A DNA stretch of 64,000 bases from Nitrincola tibetensis (GCF_003284585.1 NZ_QKRX01000004.1:62001-126000); one strand, 5' to 3'; positions 28,868 through 39,990 are shown, counted from the first letter of the stretch. A program made the numbers and translations. Notes: a model not told the origin generated them from the sequence alone.

Positions 28868-29379
28868 CGCCAGCGCCCCCCTCGGCCTAAATGCTGAGTC
28901 GCAACACTCAGCAATGAGCTACGCGAATGAGCATGACAAAGCGCAATCGCTAACGCATCGGCTGCATCCGCTTGCGGCAATCCAGGTAATTTCAAAATAT
29001 GTGACACCATGTGCTGAACTTGAGTCTTATCAGCAGAGCCTGTACCCACTACCGACTGTTTTACTTTTCGTGCAGAGTATTCATACACAGGCAGTGACTG
29101 ATTACTTGCCGCCACTATCGCCACTCCGCGCGCTTGGCCAAGCTTCAAGGCTGAATCAGCATTGCGCGCCATAAAGACCTGCTCTATCGCACACTCTTGA
29201 GGTAGGTAGCGCTCAATAATTTCCGTTACACCCGCATAAACCTGGCGTAAACGATCAGGCAACTCATCCCCTTTGATCCGAATACAACCACTGGCAATAT
29301 ACTCATTTCGACCAGACACGCTGTTAATCACCCCGTAACCTGTAATCCGAGAGCCAGGATCAATGCCCAATACAATCAT
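28864..29379 (-). CDS. ruvC: Holliday junction resolvase RuvC
   Basis: 171 residues. The catalytic Asp is in [13 protein letters not shown] (Asp7), with Glu in CAIEQVF and Asps in [14 protein letters not shown]. It cleaves Holliday junctions. Thirty bases after yebC. Confidence 0.97.
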   Translation of the reverse strand: MIVLGIDPGSRITGYGVINSVSGRNEYIASGCIRIKGDELPDRLRQVYAGVTEIIERYLPQECAIEQVFMARNADSALKLGQARGVAIVAASNQSLPVYEYSARKVKQSVVGTGSADKTQVQHMVSHILKLPGLPQADAADALAIALCHAHSRSSLLSVATQHLGRGGRWR

Positions 29380-29409
29380 GCAGACCTCTAACCACTCTAT
29401 AAAGGTGCA

Positions 29410-30147
29410 TTATGCCATCGCCTCTTCTGGTATATTGGCGTTATGAAACACATTTTGTACATCATCAAGGTCTTCCAAAACATCCAGCAAGCGCAATACT
29501 TTTTGTCCTGCCTCTAAATCAAGATCCACATGTGTCGAAGCCAACATACCAACCTCAGCCTCTACTGGCGTAAAGCCAGCATCAATCAACGCCTGCTTTA
29601 CGTCCATAAAATCTGTCGCATTGGTTAAGACCTCTACAGAACCTTCCTCATGCGTCACTATGTCTTCTGCTCCCGCCTCAAGAGCGACATCCATGATCAT
29701 GTCTTCAGTGACGGGCGCATCAAACAATATCTGACCGCGTTTAGTAAACAGGTAGGCAACAGAGCCATTCGTTCCTAAGTTTCCACCGTGCTTAGTAAAT
29801 GCAGCTCTTACCTGCGACACCGTACGATTAATATTATCGGTCATACACTCAACAAGAATGGCAACACCACCTGGCGCATAGCCTTCATAGGTCAGCTCAT
29901 CGTAGTTCTCACCTTCAGCGCCACCGGCTCCTCGCTGAATGGCTTTATCAATTGTATCGCGCTTCATGTTAGCGCCAAGCGCTTTATCTACGGCCGCTCT
30001 AAGGCGAGGATTGTCTTCAGGCGCACCGCCCCCTTCTTTTGCAGCAACCGTCAATTCACGAATCAGCTTAGTAAACACCTTGCCACGTTTAGCATCTTGA
30101 GCCGCTTTTCTATGCTTTATATTGGCCCATTTGGAATGACCTGCCAT
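29410..30147 (-). CDS. yebC: YebC/PmpR-family protein
   Basis: 245 residues starting [14 protein letters not shown], the family hallmark, with three alpha/beta domains. Members act as DNA-binding regulators or, as shown for relatives such as TACO1/YebC, help ribosomes translate proline-rich stretches. Its place upstream of ruvC is conserved. Confidence 0.95.
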   Translation of the reverse strand: MAGHSKWANIKHRKAAQDAKRGKVFTKLIRELTVAAKEGGGAPEDNPRLRAAVDKALGANMKRDTIDKAIQRGAGGAEGENYDELTYEGYAPGGVAILVECMTDNINRTVSQVRAAFTKHGGNLGTNGSVAYLFTKRGQILFDAPVTEDMIMDVALEAGAEDIVTHEEGSVEVLTNATDFMDVKQALIDAGFTPVEAEVGMLASTHVDLDLEAGQKVLRLLDVLEDLDDVQNVFHNANIPEEAMA

Positions 30148-30202
30148 GCTATTCCCTCACTTTCGATATCGAACACTACTCTAAGTAATAAACGTATAAA
30201 GT

Positions 30203-30230
30203 AAAAAGGGGCACCTGAGCACCCCTTTTA
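30203..30230 (-). terminator. Terminator between aspS and yebC
   Basis: AAAAGGGG pairs with CCCCTTTT around a short loop. On the minus strand it is followed by T residues. It lies 19 bases after the aspS stop, so yebC and the ruv operon probably have their own promoter. Confidence 0.75.
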
Positions 30231-30248
30231 AGATTTCATGTCAATCTA

Positions 30249-32012
30249 TCAGGGTGCTTTTCGCACTTTGATGTTGAGCTCTCTCAGCTGAGCCGCACTG
30301 ACCTCGCCCGGTGCGTCAGTTAACAAACACGCCGCACTTTGGGTTTTAGGGAACGCGATGACCTCACGAATGGATGAAGAGCCAGTCATTAACATGACAA
30401 GACGATCCAAACCAAACGCCAAGCCACCATGTGGAGGAGCACCATAGCGCAACGCATTTAGCAGGAAGCCAAACTTCTCTTCCGCCTCTTCGTCGGTGAT
30501 ACCAAGAACCTTAAAGACAGCGCGCTGCATTTCCTGATCATGAATACGAACCGATCCACCGCCCAACTCAGTTCCGTTCAATACCATATCGTACGCACGA
30601 GACAATTTACCCTCTGGGTGTGCTATTAACTCGGCTGGCGAACAGTTAGGCGAGGTGAACGGGTGATGCAGAGCCGTTAGGCCACCTTTTCCATCATCTT
30701 CGAACATTGGAAAATCCACGACCCATAGAGGCGCCCATTCACACTGATGCATTTTCAAGTCTTCACCGACTTTTAAACGCAAGGCTCCGAGTGCTTCATT
30801 AACAATTTTCGCTTTATCCGCACCAAAGAAGACCAGATCTCCGTTTTTCGCACCAACTCGTTCCATGATTTTTAAGGCAACGTCTTCGCCCAAAAACTTA
30901 ACAATTGGAGACTGCAGGCCTTCCGCTCCCTGTGCGAGATCGTTGACTTTAATCCAAGCCAAACCTTTTGCACCGTAAATAGATACAAACTTGGTGTAGT
31001 CATCAATTTGTTTACGCGTTAGCTCAGCACCGCCCGGCACACTCAGCGCAGCAACTCGTCCATTAGGGTCCTGTGCGGGAGCCGCAAAGACTTTAAAGTC
31101 CACAGCTGCCACCAAATCAGCCACATCGACAAGCTCCATAGGGAAACGCAAGTCAGGCTTATCGGAACCATAACGTTGCATTGCCTCAGAGTAAGGCATA
31201 TGCGGGAACTCACCCAGATCGACATTCAACAGCTCACTAAACAAGCCGCGAATCATGGTCTCAGTGATAGATATGATTTCATCCTCGGACAAGAACGAAG
31301 TCTCGATATCAATCTGAGTGAATTCAGGCTGACGATCGGCACGTAGATCTTCATCTCTAAAGCATTTTGCAATTTGATAATAACGATCAAACCCAGACAC
31401 CATTAGCAGCTGTTTAAATAGCTGTGGGGACTGTGGTAACGCGAAGAAATGACCTTCATGGGTGCGACTTGGGACAAGGTAGTCACGCGCACCTTCAGGC
31501 GTCGCCCGCGTTAAAATAGGGGTTTCAATATCAATGAACCCATTATTTTCTAAATAGTTACGTATATAGTGTGTGATTTGTGAACGGAAACGCAACTTAC
31601 GCTGGATTTCAGGACGACGTAAATCAATAAAGCGATTGCGCAAACGAACATCTTCGCCCACTTGCTGATGTTCGTCTAACTGGAATGGCGGCGTATCCGA
31701 CTTATTGAGGATGCGCAACTCTTTGCCCAACACCTCGATGTCGCCCGTTGGCATGTCTTTGTTTTCAGTTCCCGCAGGACGCGCACGAACGCTGCCACGC
31801 AACTCAATTACGTATTCGTTGCGCACACTGTCTGCCAATTTGAAAGACTCGTCTCTATCGGGATCAAACACGACTTGAGTGATTCCCTCACGATCTCTAA
31901 CATCAAGAAAAATAACACCACCGTGATCACGGCGACGGTGAACCCACCCCATGAGAGTAATGTCTTGGCCGATATGTTCTTTGCGAAGATCGCCGCAATA
32001 ATGGCTGCGCAT
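30249..32012 (-). CDS. aspS: Aspartyl-tRNA synthetase
   Basis: 587 residues from MRSHYCG at 32012 (AGGA ten bases upstream). Anticodon-binding OB domain ([20 protein letters not shown]), class II motif 2 ([19 protein letters not shown]), the bacterial GAD insertion domain and motif 3 ([13 protein letters not shown]). It charges tRNA-Asp. Confidence 0.97.
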   Translation of the reverse strand: MRSHYCGDLRKEHIGQDITLMGWVHRRRDHGGVIFLDVRDREGITQVVFDPDRDESFKLADSVRNEYVIELRGSVRARPAGTENKDMPTGDIEVLGKELRILNKSDTPPFQLDEHQQVGEDVRLRNRFIDLRRPEIQRKLRFRSQITHYIRNYLENNGFIDIETPILTRATPEGARDYLVPSRTHEGHFFALPQSPQLFKQLLMVSGFDRYYQIAKCFRDEDLRADRQPEFTQIDIETSFLSEDEIISITETMIRGLFSELLNVDLGEFPHMPYSEAMQRYGSDKPDLRFPMELVDVADLVAAVDFKVFAAPAQDPNGRVAALSVPGGAELTRKQIDDYTKFVSIYGAKGLAWIKVNDLAQGAEGLQSPIVKFLGEDVALKIMERVGAKNGDLVFFGADKAKIVNEALGALRLKVGEDLKMHQCEWAPLWVVDFPMFEDDGKGGLTALHHPFTSPNCSPAELIAHPEGKLSRAYDMVLNGTELGGGSVRIHDQEMQRAVFKVLGITDEEAEEKFGFLLNALRYGAPPHGGLAFGLDRLVMLMTGSSSIREVIAFPKTQSAACLLTDAPGEVSAAQLRELNIKVRKAP

Positions 32013-32118
32013 GATTGACTGTTCCTGTTCCCGTAACTGTAAAAGCAAATAAGCGCGGGATTATACCCTATTATCTCGGGCCTGACAGCGTCCGCGCTAT
32101 GATTCAATTCGATTCAAT

Positions 32119-32562
32119 TTAGAAAGGCACGAAACTCATTTCGCCCTCAAGCAGTGTATGAATACGCTGGCGGATTGACTCAACCTCCTCATCTGAATAA
32201 GGATTTGCATCAATAACGCCCCAGATTGGGGCAGGCCAAGCAACATCATCTTCGTAACGCACAACATGATGAACATGTAATTGATGAACAACATTTCCTA
32301 AAGCCGCAACATTCATCTTGCGCGCTGAAAAAGAGTCGGCCAACACCTGAGATAAAACAGAAGACTCCTTCAGTAACTGGATCTGATCCTCTTCTGATAA
32401 GTGGTAGATTTCGCTCACACCCGCTCTTCTAGGCACCAAAATAAACCAAGGAAAGTGGCTGTCATTCATAAGCAGCACACGACAGAGAGGGAAATCCCCC
32501 ATAATCAGGGTATCCGCCTCAAGCCGAGGATGCAGTTCAAATTCTAACTCTAACTCGTCCAT
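32119..32562 (-). CDS. HIT domain protein
   Basis: 147 residues from the ATG at 32562 (GGAG five bases upstream). The catalytic segment VHQLHVHHVVRY is the histidine-triad motif of nucleotide hydrolases/transferases. WPAPIWG near the C terminus is typical of this bacterial subgroup. It probably hydrolyses nucleoside phosphoramidates or dinucleotides; no specific substrate is known. Confidence 0.9.
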   Translation of the reverse strand: MDELELEFELHPRLEADTLIMGDFPLCRVLLMNDSHFPWFILVPRRAGVSEIYHLSEEDQIQLLKESSVLSQVLADSFSARKMNVAALGNVVHQLHVHHVVRYEDDVAWPAPIWGVIDANPYSDEEVESIRQRIHTLLEGEMSFVPF

Positions 32563-32635
32563 ACTCACTCCCGTGATATAAAAACACACTTAATACGTAT
32601 AGGATGGGGGTATCTGAAAAACAGTATAGGTTATT

Positions 32636-33775
32636 ATGTATCAAGTCAGAAGTATTGAAGATATTTCAGAAATAAGTGCTCAGGATTGGAACCACTTATG
32701 CGGTCAGGACTATCCGTTTCTTAGACATGAATTCTTACAGGCATTGGAAGCCTCTTTGGCCGTCTCACCTGCAACAGGCTGGACACCTTGCCATTTATTG
32801 TTGACCGAAGGCAGCCAGTTAATTGCTGTGATGCCTATGTATCTGAAAGCACACTCGTACGGCGAATATGTTTTCGACTGGGCTTGGGCTGATGCATGGC
32901 AACGCTATGGTTTACCCTATTACCCAAAACTACTGACAGCCATCCCCTTCACGCCCGCTACAGGCCCGCGTATTGGAACACACCACCCCCTTGAGAAAAT
33001 CTTACCCTTATTCCTTCAAGCCATCCAAGCACTAGGTCAATCATTTAACGCAAGCGGTTGGCATGCTTTATTTACTGAACCAGAATTGACGCATATTGGT
33101 AAAGATAACGGACTCTTAACTCGACTCGGCACTCAATACCACTGGTTCAATCGCCAATACTCTGATTTTGAACATTACTTATCTCACATGACCTCTCGAA
33201 AGCGAAAGAGCATCCGCAAGGAACGTGAAAAAATCAGTAAACTCAATCTAGACATTCACTGTTTAGAAGGACAAGAGATCGACGCCGCTGCTCTTAATCA
33301 CTTTTACCATTTTTACCAAACCACACATCTAAAACGCGGACGTAAAGGCTATTTAAACCGCGCTTTTTTTGAACAAATCTGTCGAGAACTACCCGAGCAC
33401 CTCATGCTTTGCAGTGTCGAAAAAGAACAAGAAATCATCGCAAGCGCTCTCTTTTTTAAGAGTTCAACCACCTTATTTGGACGCTATTGGGGCTCTAGTG
33501 AAGAGATCGATGGTCTTCACTTCGAGACCTGCTATTACCAAGGAATAGAGTACGCGACACGCCATGGCTTACAACGTTTTGATCCTGGCGCTCAAGGGGA
33601 GCACAAGATTGCACGAGGCTTTGAACCTATTGATACTTGGTCATTGCACTGGCTGGCGGAAGAAGGCTTTCAGCCAGCACTGACACAATTTTTAGAAGAG
33701 GAACACAAACACATCAGAGCCCAACAAACTTACCTAAAGACTTATCTTCCCTTTCATAAAAACGACGCTTCATAA
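32636..33775 (+). CDS. FemAB-like GNAT protein (DUF482 / peptidoglycan recognition family)
   Basis: 379 residues. Conserved marks of the DUF482 family are FLRHEFLQALE near the start, TGPRI at about 118, SRKRKSIRKERE at about 190 and FDPGAQGEHKIARGFEP at about 317. The fold is a double GNAT like FemAB amino-acyltransferases, but the reaction is unproven. The gene is divergent from the HIT gene and convergent with gbdR. Confidence 0.85.
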   Translation: MYQVRSIEDISEISAQDWNHLCGQDYPFLRHEFLQALEASLAVSPATGWTPCHLLLTEGSQLIAVMPMYLKAHSYGEYVFDWAWADAWQRYGLPYYPKLLTAIPFTPATGPRIGTHHPLEKILPLFLQAIQALGQSFNASGWHALFTEPELTHIGKDNGLLTRLGTQYHWFNRQYSDFEHYLSHMTSRKRKSIRKEREKISKLNLDIHCLEGQEIDAAALNHFYHFYQTTHLKRGRKGYLNRAFFEQICRELPEHLMLCSVEKEQEIIASALFFKSSTTLFGRYWGSSEEIDGLHFETCYYQGIEYATRHGLQRFDPGAQGEHKIARGFEPIDTWSLHWLAEEGFQPALTQFLEEEHKHIRAQQTYLKTYLPFHKNDAS

Positions 33776-33791
33776 GGTTTAGTCAACGAAA

Positions 33792-34943
33792 TTAATGCAA
33801 CGCAATGCTTGCAAATGTTGGTTCATCCCGTGCTTGCGCCAAGGCCTTGATCGCAGATGACACACGATCTTTAATTCCTTCACTCGGCAACGGAGCCAAC
33901 GCCAGAGTTACTTTGGGAGTGAGTGAAAGCTCCTCTGAACTAGCCGTTTTCGAATGCATGCCTTGACGCTCTTCCCGCGGAGGAATACCAAAATATTCCC
34001 GATAACATTTTGAAAAATGAGGCGTTGAAGCAAATCCGCAAGCAGAAGCCACTTCGATAATGGATAAACCGCTTTGCTTCAACAATTGCCGAGCACGTAT
34101 TAATCGCAGCTTTAAATAGTAACGTGATGGAGAGCAATCCAAGTACTTTTGAAACAAACGCTCAAGCTGGCGCCGCGACAAATCGACATAGCTGGCAAGC
34201 TCATCAAGCGTTAACAGCTCTTCAAGATTGGATTCCATCAAAGCCACAATTTCCAACAGCTTTGGCTGGTTTGAGCCCAATACATGTTTTAAGGGGACGC
34301 GTTGCTGATCTTGCTCTCCTCTGACGCGATCATAAATAAACATGTCCGAGATGCCAGCAGATAAATCCTTTCCATGATCACGAGCTATCAAATTCAACAT
34401 CATATCCAATGGAGCCGTTCCACCCGACGATGTAAAGCGATCACGATCAATACTAAACAAACGCGAGCTTAACTCCACACGCGGGTAAGCTTCGTGCATT
34501 GAAGCAATACACTCCCAGTGAATACTCGCCTCATAATGATCCAACAAACCTGCCATCGCCAGCACCCAACTCCCCGTGCAAATGGCACCTAACTGACGAT
34601 GCTGCCGAGATTGCAATTGCAGCCATTGCAAATGTTCTTTACTGGCACTGCGCTGAGGTGCAATCCCACCACACACAATCACCATATCAAGCGACAGGGA
34701 TTCATGCGTCGATGCATCAGGCGTAACACTCAAGCCATCACTTGCCTGAACAGCCCTTCCGCCAAGGCTTAGGGTATACCATTGATACAACTCTTTTCCT
34801 GACAACTGATTTGCCATGCGCAAGGGCTCAATCGCCGATGCCAACGAAATCAATGTGAAATTATCGAGTAATAAAAATCCTATATGCTTAACACTAGAGG
34901 TAGCATTGGATCGAGCACGAGAAGAAGAGACATCTGATGACAT
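33792..34943 (-). CDS. gbdR: GbdR-like AraC-family regulator of glycine betaine catabolism
   Basis: 383 residues from the ATG at 34943 (GGAG eight bases upstream; the earlier start would be TTG). An N-terminal DJ-1/PfpI-like amidase domain (GFLLLDNFTLISLASAIEPL, about 20-190) and a C-terminal AraC double helix-turn-helix (about 225-320, VDLSRRQLERLF and GFASTPHFSKCYRE) give the GlxA-family layout. The sequence and the neighbouring bet, gbc and sox genes match GbdR of Pseudomonas, which activates these genes when betaine or dimethylglycine is present. TGTCGC-like half-sites stand just upstream (34966) and near its presumed targets. Confidence 0.85.
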   Translation of the reverse strand: MSSDVSSSRARSNATSSVKHIGFLLLDNFTLISLASAIEPLRMANQLSGKELYQWYTLSLGGRAVQASDGLSVTPDASTHESLSLDMVIVCGGIAPQRSASKEHLQWLQLQSRQHRQLGAICTGSWVLAMAGLLDHYEASIHWECIASMHEAYPRVELSSRLFSIDRDRFTSSGGTAPLDMMLNLIARDHGKDLSAGISDMFIYDRVRGEQDQQRVPLKHVLGSNQPKLLEIVALMESNLEELLTLDELASYVDLSRRQLERLFQKYLDCSPSRYYLKLRLIRARQLLKQSGLSIIEVASACGFASTPHFSKCYREYFGIPPREERQGMHSKTASSEELSLTPKVTLALAPLPSEGIKDRVSSAIKALAQARDEPTFASIALH

Positions 34944-35474
34944 TGACAAAACTCCGAGTTTTTTGTGTCGCTAAAAAATCATCAGCAAAACCTATGCCAA
35001 AACTTGGCACAACTTACGCATTAGATCTGTAGGCGACGTTTTTATTGTTATTATGGTTTGTGAGAAAAGATTGATAGCTCACTGAACCTCGATGTCGTTT
35101 TTGGGCACGTTCTGGGTCAACATTAACTGAATTTGATAAACTTGGCATGTGCTTTTTGTTGCACGCTCGAAAAAGAATATTGCCATACAGCATCAATGAG
35201 CCGTGTTTTTTTTATCTATTTCAAACACGACCTCCAGCGTCTCATCTGCGCCACCTACATGACGTCTATGCAGTTGATATTCGTCAGAAAAAAATAAGAT
35301 TCCTTGTATTATCAATAGGTAATAATAAACCACAAAACTTGATGACCATCAAGAATCCTATTTGACAATACAAATATATTTTTATAGATTCAAAACAAGA
35401 GTGATGCAGATCAATGATTTTTTTCCTGATCTGCGCTCTAAGATTTCGACTTACTAAATTCAGGATAAATGAAC
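34944..35474. promoter_or_regulatory. Divergent intergenic region gbdR / betB
   Basis: About 530 bases with no convincing gene. It holds a TGTCGC half-site at 34966-34971 next to gbdR and a GGCGACG at 35032. A 16-base inverted repeat CTTGAT-GACC-ATCAAG spans 35338-35353. A promoter-like TTGACA (35362-35367) lies 17 bases from TAGATT (35385-35390). The inverted repeat borders the -35 and is a candidate BetI operator. The rest is AT-rich. Confidence 0.5.
35362..35390 (+). promoter_or_regulatory. Candidate sigma-70 promoter of betBA
   Basis: TTGACA, a 17-base spacer and TAGATT (four of six matches to the -10 consensus), about 85 bases upstream of betB. Confidence 0.4.
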
Positions 35475-36941
35475 ATGGCACGCTTTCCCGAGCACCAACT
35501 TTACATTCACGGTGAGCATTTCCAAGCCACATCAGGCAAAACCTTTACGACACTGAATCCTGCAACCGGAGAAGTCTTGGCTAGCATTCAGGAAGCCAGT
35601 ATTGACGATATTGATGAAGCCGTTAAAAGTGCTCGCGCAGGTTTTAAAGTTTGGTCAAAAATGACGGGGACCGAGCGCAGCCGTATTTTAATGCGCGCCG
35701 TCGATCTTTTACGTGAGCGTAATGACGAACTGGCACAACTCGAAGTACTGGATACTGGAAAGCCTTGGCAAGAGGCGTCAGTTGTTGATATTGCATCAGG
35801 TGCCGATTGCATTGAATACTTTGCAGGTTTAGCACCCACTATTCGCGGCTATCATGTCGATCTAAACCACGCCTTTGGCTACACTCGCCGTGAACCTTTA
35901 GGTGTCTGTGCAGGGATTGGCGCATGGAACTACCCTATTCAGATTGCCTGCTGGAAAGCGGCCATGGCACTTGCCTGCGGCAACAGCCTGATTTATAAAC
36001 CCGCCACCCTAACGCCACTCTCCGCCTATAAATTGGCAGAAATCTTCACAGAAGCGGGAGTGCCTGCAGGTGTTTTCAATGTTATTTCGGGAGGGGCTGA
36101 AGTCGGCAATGCGCTCTCTCTTCACCCGGGCATCGACAAAATATCCCTGACAGGCTCAACCGCAACAGGCAAGAAGGTAATGGCCGCCGCCGCTACAACA
36201 CTTAAGCATGTCAGCATGGAGCTCGGGGGCAAGTCGCCGTTAATTATTTTTGATGATGCCAATCTAGACAATGCTGTATCTGCAGCCATGCTCGCTAATT
36301 TTTATACGCAAGGTGAAATCTGCACCAATGGTACACGCGTGTTCGTCCATAAAAATATCAAAGAGGCCTTTATTGAACGTCTGGTAAAGCGCACACAACA
36401 GTTGATCATTGGCGACCCCATGAATCCAACCACCCAAGTTGGCGCGCTCATCTCACAGGATCATATGGAAAAAGTGCTGGGCTACATACAATCCGCTGTT
36501 GATGAAGGTGCGACGCTCTTGTGTGGTGGACAAGCCGCTCAAGTAGAAGGCCTCCCTCAGGGATACTTTGTCCAGCCCACTATCTTTGCGGACTGTCGTG
36601 ATGAAATGACTATTTGTCAGGATGAGATTTTTGGACCCGTCATGTCGATTCTTGAATTTAACGACGAAGCCGAAGTGATCGAGCGCGCGAATAAAACAGA
36701 CTACGGACTTGCAGCTGGCATTTTTACTCAAAACCTCGCACGTGCTCATCGAGTCATTGCCGAAATTGATGCAGGCACCTGTTGGATCAACAATTACAAC
36801 ATCACGCCAATTGAGCTACCTATCGGAGGTTTCAAGCTGTCGGGTATAGGTCATGAGAATGGACCTGAAGCTATCCACCACTATACGCGCTTAAAAAGCG
36901 TTTATGTTGAGCTTGGCGACGTAGACAGCCCTTACGCGTAA
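35475..36941 (+). CDS. betB: Betaine aldehyde dehydrogenase
   Basis: 488 residues. Typical BetB N terminus (QLYIHG), catalytic Cys in GEICTNGTR (about 287), general base Glu in MELGGKSP (about 253) and NAD site GSTATGKK. It oxidises betaine aldehyde to glycine betaine with NAD(P)+ in the cytoplasm. AGGA nine bases upstream favours the ATG at 35475 over 35469. Followed by betA 24 bases later. Confidence 0.95.
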   Translation: MARFPEHQLYIHGEHFQATSGKTFTTLNPATGEVLASIQEASIDDIDEAVKSARAGFKVWSKMTGTERSRILMRAVDLLRERNDELAQLEVLDTGKPWQEASVVDIASGADCIEYFAGLAPTIRGYHVDLNHAFGYTRREPLGVCAGIGAWNYPIQIACWKAAMALACGNSLIYKPATLTPLSAYKLAEIFTEAGVPAGVFNVISGGAEVGNALSLHPGIDKISLTGSTATGKKVMAAAATTLKHVSMELGGKSPLIIFDDANLDNAVSAAMLANFYTQGEICTNGTRVFVHKNIKEAFIERLVKRTQQLIIGDPMNPTTQVGALISQDHMEKVLGYIQSAVDEGATLLCGGQAAQVEGLPQGYFVQPTIFADCRDEMTICQDEIFGPVMSILEFNDEAEVIERANKTDYGLAAGIFTQNLARAHRVIAEIDAGTCWINNYNITPIELPIGGFKLSGIGHENGPEAIHHYTRLKSVYVELGDVDSPYA

Positions 36942-36965
36942 TCCTTTTAGCTAGCGAGTCAGGTC

Positions 36966-38648
36966 ATGAATCAAACATACGATTACATAATAGTGGGAGC
37001 AGGGTCAGCTGGTTGCGTATTGGCGATGCGCTTAACCGAGTCCGGCGAACATAGCGTTTTACTGATCGAAGCTGGCGGTAGTGATAAGAGCCTTTTTATT
37101 CAGATGCCAACCGCCCTCTCCTATCCCATGAACAACCCAAAGTACAACTGGGAGTTCGAAAGTGTTAGTGAGCCTGGATTAAACGGACGTAAGCTGCATT
37201 GCCCTCGTGGAAAAGTGCTCGGTGGGAGCTCTTCAATAAATGGAATGGTCTATGTACGCGGCCATGCATGCGACTTTGATGAGTGGGAAAGCCTAGGCGC
37301 TAAACACTGGAGTTATCAAAACTGTTTGCCTTACTTTCAAAAAGCTGAGCAATGGATTGAAGGACAGGATGAGTATCGAGGCGGTTCGGGCCCATTAAAT
37401 ACCTGCGCCGGCAATGATATGAAACTCAATCCTCTCTACGAAGCCTTTATTAAAGCAGGTGAAGAGGCGGGGTATCCAACCACTGAAGATTACAATGGAT
37501 ACCGCCAAGAAGGGTTTGGCAAAATGCATATGACGGTTAAAAATGGGGTGCGCTGGTCGACAGCCAATGCCTATCTTAAACCCGTTTTGCATCGCAAGAA
37601 CTTAACCGTGGTTACCCATGCGCTGACACGTCGCGTCATCCTCAAGGATAAACAGGCACAAGGCGTTGAATACCAAGTAGGCAGCACGCGTTATCAAGCC
37701 ATGGCCAACAAAGAAGTCATTCTAAGCGCAGGATCAATAGGCTCGCCTACACTCCTGCAACTATCAGGCATTGGCCCTGCCCCCGTTCTTCAAGCAGCAG
37801 GCGTCACACTGGTTCATGAGCTTCCAGGGGTGGGTGAAAATCTACAAGATCATCTCGAAGTATACTTTCAATACAAATGCTTAAAGCCTATCACGCTGAA
37901 CAGCAAACTCGGCTTACTGAGCAAAGGATTGATTGGCGCAGAGTGGCTTACACAGAAAAAAGGGCTCGGTGCTACCAATCATTTTGAGTCTTGCGGCTTT
38001 ATCCGATCCAGAGCCAATTTAAAATGGCCAGATATTCAATATCACTTTTTACCCGCCGCTATGCGTTACGACGGCCAGGCCGCGTTTTCAGGCCATGGAT
38101 TTCAAATGCATGTTGGGCCAAACAAGCCGAAAAGTCGTGGATTTGTTCGGATTTCATCCAGTGATCCCTGCCAGAAACCTTTAATTCAGTTCAATTACTT
38201 ACAAGACGAACGTGATCGATTGGATTGGCGTAATACGCTTCATCTCACACGTGAAATTATTCGTCAGCCCGCAATGGATGAGTTCAGAGGTGATGAAATA
38301 CAACCCGGCCAGTCCGTGCAAACCGATGCCGAAATCGACTCCTGGGTGCGTGATAACGTCGAGAGCGCCTATCATCCCTCTTGCACTTGCAAGATTGGAC
38401 AAGATGACGATCCACTTGCCGTTCTCGATGAATTTTGCCAAGTGCGCGGTATTCAGGGATTACGTGTCGTAGACTCATCCGTTTTTCCAAGCATTACCAA
38501 TGGCAATCTTAATGCGCCAACGATCATGGTGGCTGAGCGTGCCGCCGATATGATTCTAAACAAGGCATTGTTACCAGCTTCGAGCGTACCCACTTGGATC
38601 GACCCTAACTGGCAAACTGAACAACGTTTAAATCAACCAAAGCGATAG
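36966..38648 (+). CDS. betA: Choline dehydrogenase
   Basis: 560 residues, GMC oxidoreductase. FAD motif [16 protein letters not shown] at the N terminus, signatures [20 protein letters not shown] and [15 protein letters not shown], and the catalytic His in [10 protein letters not shown]. Membrane-associated oxidation of choline to betaine aldehyde. In an operon with betB; AGGTC lies just before the ATG. Confidence 0.95.
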   Translation: MNQTYDYIIVGAGSAGCVLAMRLTESGEHSVLLIEAGGSDKSLFIQMPTALSYPMNNPKYNWEFESVSEPGLNGRKLHCPRGKVLGGSSSINGMVYVRGHACDFDEWESLGAKHWSYQNCLPYFQKAEQWIEGQDEYRGGSGPLNTCAGNDMKLNPLYEAFIKAGEEAGYPTTEDYNGYRQEGFGKMHMTVKNGVRWSTANAYLKPVLHRKNLTVVTHALTRRVILKDKQAQGVEYQVGSTRYQAMANKEVILSAGSIGSPTLLQLSGIGPAPVLQAAGVTLVHELPGVGENLQDHLEVYFQYKCLKPITLNSKLGLLSKGLIGAEWLTQKKGLGATNHFESCGFIRSRANLKWPDIQYHFLPAAMRYDGQAAFSGHGFQMHVGPNKPKSRGFVRISSSDPCQKPLIQFNYLQDERDRLDWRNTLHLTREIIRQPAMDEFRGDEIQPGQSVQTDAEIDSWVRDNVESAYHPSCTCKIGQDDDPLAVLDEFCQVRGIQGLRVVDSSVFPSITNGNLNAPTIMVAERAADMILNKALLPASSVPTWIDPNWQTEQRLNQPKR

Positions 38649-38662
38649 CCATATCGCTTTGG
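38637..38662 (+). terminator. Hairpin overlapping the betA stop codon
   Basis: CCAAAGCGATA (38637-38647) pairs with TATCGCTTTGG (38652-38662) around GCCA; the stop codon lies in it. No T-run follows, so it may be a processing or partial-termination site between betA and the membrane protein gene rather than a strict terminator. Confidence 0.5.
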
Positions 38663-38727
38663 AATAACAACTAGCACAACCTTAAGACCCCTATTTTTTG
38701 TACGAGGAAAAATCGCTCCCGCTGAAT

Positions 38728-38746
38728 AGTTACATCTGTTGTAACT
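38728..38746. promoter_or_regulatory. Inverted repeat AGTTAC-N7-GTAACT
   Basis: Perfect six-base arms 37 bases before the ATG at 38783. It could be an operator or an RNA hairpin ahead of the ribosome binding site AAAGGAG (about 38769-38775). Confidence 0.35.
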
Positions 38747-38782
38747 AAAGGGTAAATAAATAGAAAATAAAAGGAGAAAATC

Positions 38783-39931
38783 ATGCAAATGATTTTATCA
38801 GCCGCATTTATTGCGGTCTTAGTAACGGCTATATTTATAGTTATAAAATGGGGATCTGTTAAATGCAAAGGCCCTATTCCAGTTTCACTCTTTACGTTTA
38901 TCGCAATCTTATTTACATCCGGTCTCGATGTGGGACTCATTATGTTTCCGCTCACCGAGTTTCCGGTCTATGCTGAAGACAGCGCCTATAGCTTTACGAA
39001 CCCTTTAGCCATCGAATTTGGTTTTTGGGGATTTTTAGTTTGGGGACTTTATTTCTTAACCACTTTTTATTTCAGCGTACTAGAACCCAAATTAAAAATC
39101 TTTGAAATACCTATTATTAAAGTGATAAATAACTTTGTTATTATTACAACTTGCGCATTCACTGGCTTTTTATTTTTAACCTATCTTCCTGATTACATTG
39201 AAGGCATTAACGATATTACTCGATACCTATTAGTTGCTGGTGTTGTTCTAGCCGCTGTAATTTCCAGCACTGATATACGATACGTTAAAATACTCAGTAT
39301 CAGTTCAACTTGGCTATTTTTTGCATTGATCGCTGCTATTGGCATCTCGTCTGGCATGAGCTTAGGAGATTTTGTATCGACCACGAGCAACCTTAGCGGA
39401 TACTTTAGTAACCTACATCGCTTTGTAACGCCCATTACAGATTACCATGAGTTTTATTTATTCTGGTGGTTTGCCTGGAGCATCATGATTGGTCAATTCG
39501 TTGCTCGCTTTGTGGGTGGCCTAAAGGCTTGGCAACTATTAATCGCCTTGCTTGTATTCCCCTCTATCCCTCTAGCGATTTGGTTTAGTGTCTTATATTT
39601 CCACTTTATGAACGACCAAGTCGTGCTCGGATCACTACGAATGGCAATGGTCGTTGTGGGAATCATTTTCGTGATTAACTCTTTAGATTCACTGATCAGA
39701 CTCTATACCGAAAATCTAGGTTTAACCGTTGATCGCCTTGGTAGAAGCGCCTATATATTCGGAAACTGGACACTGATGTACGGCATCATTCTGCTTTACC
39801 AGTTCACACCTTTTGAAATTCAGTGGGTGGGGCTGGTTGTAATTGCGCTGTATGTTGGTATTTATTGTCTTTTGCTTAACCAGCGACAAGATGTGAAAAC
39901 ACAAATTTATTACGTTAAACAAAACCACTAA
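38783..39931 (+). CDS. Divergent, shortened BCCT-family transporter, probably for choline
   Basis: 382 residues, almost all membrane helices. By eye it aligns with the true BCCT protein at 59414-61009. The glycine stretch GMGIG corresponds to GLDVG here (47-51, Asp49). The TM4 aromatic box W-G-x3-W-x2-Y is kept (Trp82, Trp87, Tyr90). The TM8 signature keeps WWxxW (228-232) but lacks the following SxGRTxRE motif. TSSDS of the sodium site reads NSLDS. The N terminus lacks about 66 residues, the BCCT TM1 region, and there is no long C-terminal tail, so what remains is the transport core. Family knowledge: an Asp in the glycine stretch of BetP shifts it towards choline and proton coupling. Lying behind betBA and before betI, it probably imports choline. 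The family call is my own reading and needs a profile search. Confidence 0.65.
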   Translation: MQMILSAAFIAVLVTAIFIVIKWGSVKCKGPIPVSLFTFIAILFTSGLDVGLIMFPLTEFPVYAEDSAYSFTNPLAIEFGFWGFLVWGLYFLTTFYFSVLEPKLKIFEIPIIKVINNFVIITTCAFTGFLFLTYLPDYIEGINDITRYLLVAGVVLAAVISSTDIRYVKILSISSTWLFFALIAAIGISSGMSLGDFVSTTSNLSGYFSNLHRFVTPITDYHEFYLFWWFAWSIMIGQFVARFVGGLKAWQLLIALLVFPSIPLAIWFSVLYFHFMNDQVVLGSLRMAMVVVGIIFVINSLDSLIRLYTENLGLTVDRLGRSAYIFGNWTLMYGIILLYQFTPFEIQWVGLVVIALYVGIYCLLLNQRQDVKTQIYYVKQNH

Positions 39932-39958
39932 AACGTTACTCTTTGCGGACAAACGATA

Positions 39959-39990
39959 GGATGGGAGGGCATTGCCTCCCATCCTTTATT
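39959..39990. terminator. Bidirectional terminator between the BCCT-like gene and betI
   Basis: GGATGGGAGG (39959-39968) pairs with CCTCCCATCC (39975-39984) and is followed by TTTATTT. It separates convergent genes. Confidence 0.8.

Noticed and set aside
35014-35365. Short frames on both strands in the gbdR-betB gap (60-72 codons)
   Set aside because: No ribosome sites, no family features, and AT-rich regulatory-type DNA.
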